From Parapedobacter tibetensis (GTDB lineage Bacteria > Bacteroidota > Bacteroidia > Sphingobacteriales > Sphingobacteriaceae), in contig NZ_JAMKQJ010000001.1 of the NCBI RefSeq assembly GCF_024643205.1, positions 310,001-374,000 of the forward strand: a stretch of 64,000 nt of DNA, read 5' to 3'. Of the stretch, positions 61,080 to 64,000 are shown piece by piece; position 1 is the stretch's first letter; the number at the start of each line of letters is the position of its first letter. The translations under genes were made by a program, and so were the position numbers. Below the pieces are notes generated by a model. The model had not been told where the DNA came from and searched no databases. It was given only the letters and a program-made list of their open reading frames with translations.

Positions 61080-63458
61080 TCATTCACCGAAAGCAGCACT
61101 CAACAATCGGACTTCCACCACTTTCGCCGTGATGGATTGCGGACGCGCCTTGAATTGTATGGTCATTAGTTCATCGTTGGAGATCGCTGCCGGCAGCGGG
61201 TATGATGCTGTCACAAAACCGGTTCCCGAAGCCTTGCCCTCTAAGCGGACGCTGGCCACCAGCTGCCCATTGACCAATATATCAAAGTCGCTAGGCCGAT
61301 CTATGTCACAATACCGCACGAAAAGGTGTTTCGCGGTCTTCTTGGGGTTTCGGAGTTGGTAGCTGAACCATCCTTTGGCTTCGCGCCACTGCTCGCCCTC
61401 GTATTGGCCTGTACTCGATTGCTCGAATTGGATGGCGTGGTCGGACTCCGGCTGTTGCTGGCCACCATTCACCCTATCTACGGTAATCTCTTCGAGCCTA
61501 GCACTTTCCTGCTCTTCCACTTCCATTTGTTTCTGTAGCACGACAACCTCATTTGGCGTAGCCTGTGGCCAATAGAGGATGTACCGCGATCCATGCAACT
61601 GATAAAAAGGCTGTAGTTCCATGGTTGTCCTTGCGTTAGTGGAGTAAAGGTTATCCAATGCGAAACGCAGCTTCTCGCCCGCCACCTGGCGGGGCAAGGC
61701 AGCTAAGGTCTCCTGTTGGCCGACTACAATGGGAATATCGCGTAGCGGCACTTGTGGACCATGAGCAATATGTCCACCACGGCTGTCGTCGGCAAACATG
61801 CCCTCCATGGCCGTGGTATCCGTCTTGGCTGCCAACACGATAGGGCCATACAGAAAGGAATAATAGTTCGAAGAATCGGGCAGTTGTTCCACGGCAGTAT
61901 GCATCACAAAGTCCATGTGTACACGGTCACCTGCTTTCCATTCCCGGGTGATGGACACAAAGGAACCCGGCTGTTCCGTAATGGGATAGGTCTCTCCGTT
62001 TACCGAAACCACCAGTTCATTTTCCCTTACCCAAGCCGGATAGCGGAGCTTCAGTGTAAATGTGCCGGGTTTCGCGGGGTTGATGAGCAGCGTGGTGCCT
62101 GCCTCTTCCGGGAAGCGGGTATGTTGCACGATTTCAACTCCCCTGTTTGCCCAATTTAACTGTGAAGCAATGAATAAATTGACATATAATTCGTCGTCGC
62201 GATGTGCATAAATGAATTCACCGTACTTGGAATGATTTTCCAACCCCGATCCCACACAGCACCAAAAACTGGTGTGCGGTTGTGAATATACCCGGTAGTG
62301 TCCGGGACGCATGGGGGTAAAGTAAACGAAGCCTCCTTGTTTTGGATGTTGGGTAGACAAGATGTGGTTAAACAATGCCCGCTCATAGAAATCGGCATAC
62401 CGAACATCCGGCTCCGTTTGGAAGAGTTGTTCGGTAAGTTTCAGCATGTTATAGGTATTGCACGTTTCCGGCCCTTCCACACTTCGGATCATACGGGAGA
62501 AATCATTCGTCGGATGAAAATGTTCGTGTGCGCTGTTACCGCCGATGGATACGGACCGATGGAAGACCACCGCTTCCCAGAAAGAGCGTGCAGCATCACT
62601 CCATTCAGTGATACCCCCCACATCCGCAACGCGCTTATAGCCGATGACCTTCGGTATCTGCGTATTGGCGTGCAGCCCCGTAAGCCTATCCTCATTAACC
62701 AACAACGGTTCCAATATCGTCTGGTGTGAAAATCGCTTCGCCAACTGGAGATACCGATCATCGCCTGTGATGGCCGCTACGTCGGCAAACACCTCATTGA
62801 GGCCGCCATGTTCGCTGCGCAGCATATCCTGTATTTGCGCATCCGATAGCTTACTGACCAAGTGTAATGCCCAGTCGCTCATCTTGATCAGCATGTCCTT
62901 GGCGTCCGGGATACCTGCGATGAGGTAGGCATCACGCAGTCCCGCATAGGTCTTATGAATGTTATAGAGGGGTACCCATTTTTTGTTCAGATCAAACCCG
63001 CCTGCTTGGATGTGGCCATTATGGATATCGGCCCATAGGGCAGCACCACCCGGCACGCCACCGATATATCCATTCCCCAACTTATCCTGACAACGCTTGA
63101 GTTCGGAAATCATGTAGTCCAGCCGGGCCTTTACCTGTGTATCTCCGGTAGCGGCATACATTAGGGAGAGTGCGGTGAGGTAATGCCCACCGATGTGGCC
63201 GTCGAGGCCGGAATTCTCCCAATTGCCGTAACTTTCGACCTTGGGTTGCAGGCCAGCCTCTCGAAGGAAAGGTGCTAGCAGCCGGTCTGCATCCAGTTCA
63301 AGCAAGTATCTTTTATTGAGCTCCTCGGCATGTTTGAATGGTCCTTCGAGTATGCGTACGTCATGGAGTGCAAAGGACTGTACCGCTGTCTGGGCATGGG
63401 CCGCTATCCTTACCGTAGTCAACAGTGCCGCTACTACAACCACAATTTTTATCTTCAT
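61080..63458 (-). CDS. Beta-L-arabinofuranosidase, GH127 (DUF1680)
   Basis: 792 residues with signal peptide (MKIKIVVVVAALLTTVRIAA...). GH127 (alpha/alpha)6 barrel landmarks: HDVRILEGPFKHAEELNKRY, GNWENSGLDGHIGGHYLTAL, MLRSEHGGLNEVFADVAAIT, EGPETCNTYNMLKLTEQLF (acid/base Glu region) and the catalytic Cys pair in SFWCCVGSGLENHSKYGEFI (about residue 400), which with a Glu and two more Cys binds zinc and acts as nucleophile. A C-terminal beta domain follows. Removes beta-L-arabinofuranose, found in hydroxyproline-rich glycoproteins and some pectic side chains. It is 49 bases after the partial SusD gene, so it belongs to the second PUL. Confidence 0.92.
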   Translation of the reverse strand: MKIKIVVVVAALLTTVRIAAHAQTAVQSFALHDVRILEGPFKHAEELNKRYLLELDADRLLAPFLREAGLQPKVESYGNWENSGLDGHIGGHYLTALSLMYAATGDTQVKARLDYMISELKRCQDKLGNGYIGGVPGGAALWADIHNGHIQAGGFDLNKKWVPLYNIHKTYAGLRDAYLIAGIPDAKDMLIKMSDWALHLVSKLSDAQIQDMLRSEHGGLNEVFADVAAITGDDRYLQLAKRFSHQTILEPLLVNEDRLTGLHANTQIPKVIGYKRVADVGGITEWSDAARSFWEAVVFHRSVSIGGNSAHEHFHPTNDFSRMIRSVEGPETCNTYNMLKLTEQLFQTEPDVRYADFYERALFNHILSTQHPKQGGFVYFTPMRPGHYRVYSQPHTSFWCCVGSGLENHSKYGEFIYAHRDDELYVNLFIASQLNWANRGVEIVQHTRFPEEAGTTLLINPAKPGTFTLKLRYPAWVRENELVVSVNGETYPITEQPGSFVSITREWKAGDRVHMDFVMHTAVEQLPDSSNYYSFLYGPIVLAAKTDTTAMEGMFADDSRGGHIAHGPQVPLRDIPIVVGQQETLAALPRQVAGEKLRFALDNLYSTNARTTMELQPFYQLHGSRYILYWPQATPNEVVVLQKQMEVEEQESARLEEITVDRVNGGQQQPESDHAIQFEQSSTGQYEGEQWREAKGWFSYQLRNPKKTAKHLFVRYCDIDRPSDFDILVNGQLVASVRLEGKASGTGFVTASYPLPAAISNDELMTIQFKARPQSITAKVVEVRLLSAAFGE

Positions 63459-63507
63459 ATCTATTTTTACTCACAGGTAGGCGTTCAATAATTAATTACT
63501 CACGCCC

Positions 63508-64000
63508 TCAATATCCTGTGTTTTGTGTTAAATTGGAATTTTTGTTAAGCTCAATTTGGGGAATGGGAAATAAAGTTCGGTAAGCACTGCTAGGATTGTG
63601 GGAAAACCATGACTTCGTGGTAAATACCCCAAAACGTATCAAATCCTGGCGTCGGCGCGCTTCTTCAAAAAATTCATATCCTAATTCATCGAGAAGTCGT
63701 CCGTAGGCAATATCAGCACCGCCCTCATTGGAGATTTGATGCACATCCCTACGGCCGTAGTCATATAAACTGCCTTGCATTAAATCGGCTCCGCTTACGG
63801 CAGCTTTTTCCGGGTTTTCCCTAAAACTACGCTCCCTCACCATCGTAACAAGTGTAGCAGCTTCATCTGCACGGCCTGTGCGAAGCAGGCACTCGGCTTT
63901 CATCATCAGTATATCCGCATAGCGGAAAAAGGGGAAATCATTATTCAGTATGGAAGCCGCTCCCATCTCGTATTCAAACTTTCCGAGACGCAATCCGTGG
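63508..64000 (-). CDS. SusD/RagB-family protein, C-terminal part (runs off the window)
   Basis: The frame is open through base 64000, so the N-terminus is missing; only the last ~164 residues are seen. C-terminal SusD signatures: DFPFFRYADILMMKAECLLR, LDELGYEFFEEARRRQDLIR and SSAYRTLFPIPQIELNKNSN. Indicates a second SusC/SusD locus upstream, with GH127 as a downstream enzyme. The internal TTG at 63993 is not the start. Confidence 0.95.
   Translation of the reverse strand, partial: HGLRLGKFEYEMGAASILNNDFPFFRYADILMMKAECLLRTGRADEAATLVTMVRERSFRENPEKAAVSGADLMQGSLYDYGRRDVHQISNEGGADIAYGRLLDELGYEFFEEARRRQDLIRFGVFTTKSWFSHNPSSAYRTLFPIPQIELNKNSNLTQNTGY

Overview
The window looks like a chromosomal segment of a Bacteroidota bacterium, most likely order Sphingobacteriales (Sphingobacteriaceae-like; genus not determinable by eye). 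The evidence is a SusC/SusD pair with a hybrid two-component regulator, many secreted glycoside hydrolases, -7 promoter elements of the form TAnnTTTG (TACCTTTG, TATCTTTG) and a nitrate-assimilation gene set of the Bacteroidota type. No rRNA, tRNA, CRISPR array or complete transposase gene was seen.

Layout. (1) 1-10134, housekeeping: pyrH (5' cut) and frr; an ion-channel group (MscS, bestrophin, K+ channel) with a small SRPBCC protein; a membrane zinc peptidase; ffh; nuoA-nuoB without the other complex I genes; purK-purE. A 162-bp palindromic element (4539-4700) and a heptamer repeat array (7223-7282) lie between genes. (2) 10174-16742, a minus-strand carbohydrate operon without SusCD: GH2 beta-galactosidase, DUF2264 protein, GH105/88 unsaturated uronyl hydrolase, GH43-like enzyme. 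(3) 16848-36627, a compact nitrate-assimilation island. An outer-membrane barrel, an MFS nitrate transporter, a single-chain nitrate reductase (Mo domain + FAD reductase + [2Fe-2S] domain), a protein combining sirohaem-reductase-like half-domains with a rubredoxin, and a DUF7009 protein form one operon. NirB and NirD reduce nitrite, and the divergent cobA makes the sirohaem precursor. A NarX/PilJ-type sensor kinase and a LuxR-type regulator lead a molybdenum-cofactor operon (moaA, mobA, moeA, a TauE/SafE permease, moaD, moaE, moaC-mog fusion). (4) 36813-61021, a polysaccharide utilisation locus read right to left: hybrid two-component sensor, SusC, SusD, IPT/TIG surface lipoprotein, alginate-lyase-fold lyase, beta-helix GH28-like enzyme, GH88, ROK kinase, sugar MFS transporter, LacI regulator, GH97, heparinase II/III-like lyase, a truncated GH43 remnant and a Tat-exported Gfo/Idh/MocA oxidoreductase. 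A second copy of the palindromic element is inserted inside this operon. (5) 61080-64000: GH127 beta-L-arabinofuranosidase downstream of a SusD gene that runs off the window, the end of a second PUL.

How the parts fit. The two carbohydrate regions carry enzymes suited to a uronic-acid-rich, arabinose- and galactose-decorated plant or algal polysaccharide: lyases make unsaturated uronides, GH88/GH105 hydrolyse them, GH2/GH43/GH97/GH127 trim side chains, and MFS + ROK import and phosphorylate the sugar. The nitrate island supplies nitrogen and is nearly self-sufficient, from outer-membrane entry to cofactor supply; a molybdate ABC importer and a MoaD-activating enzyme are not in the window. The most interesting items are the rubredoxin / sirohaem-less reductase-like protein next to nitrate reductase, the shared palindromic promoter architecture of the nitrate genes, the permease embedded in the cofactor operon, and the mobile palindromic element with TNA target duplications, one copy of which fills the LacI-GH97 gap.
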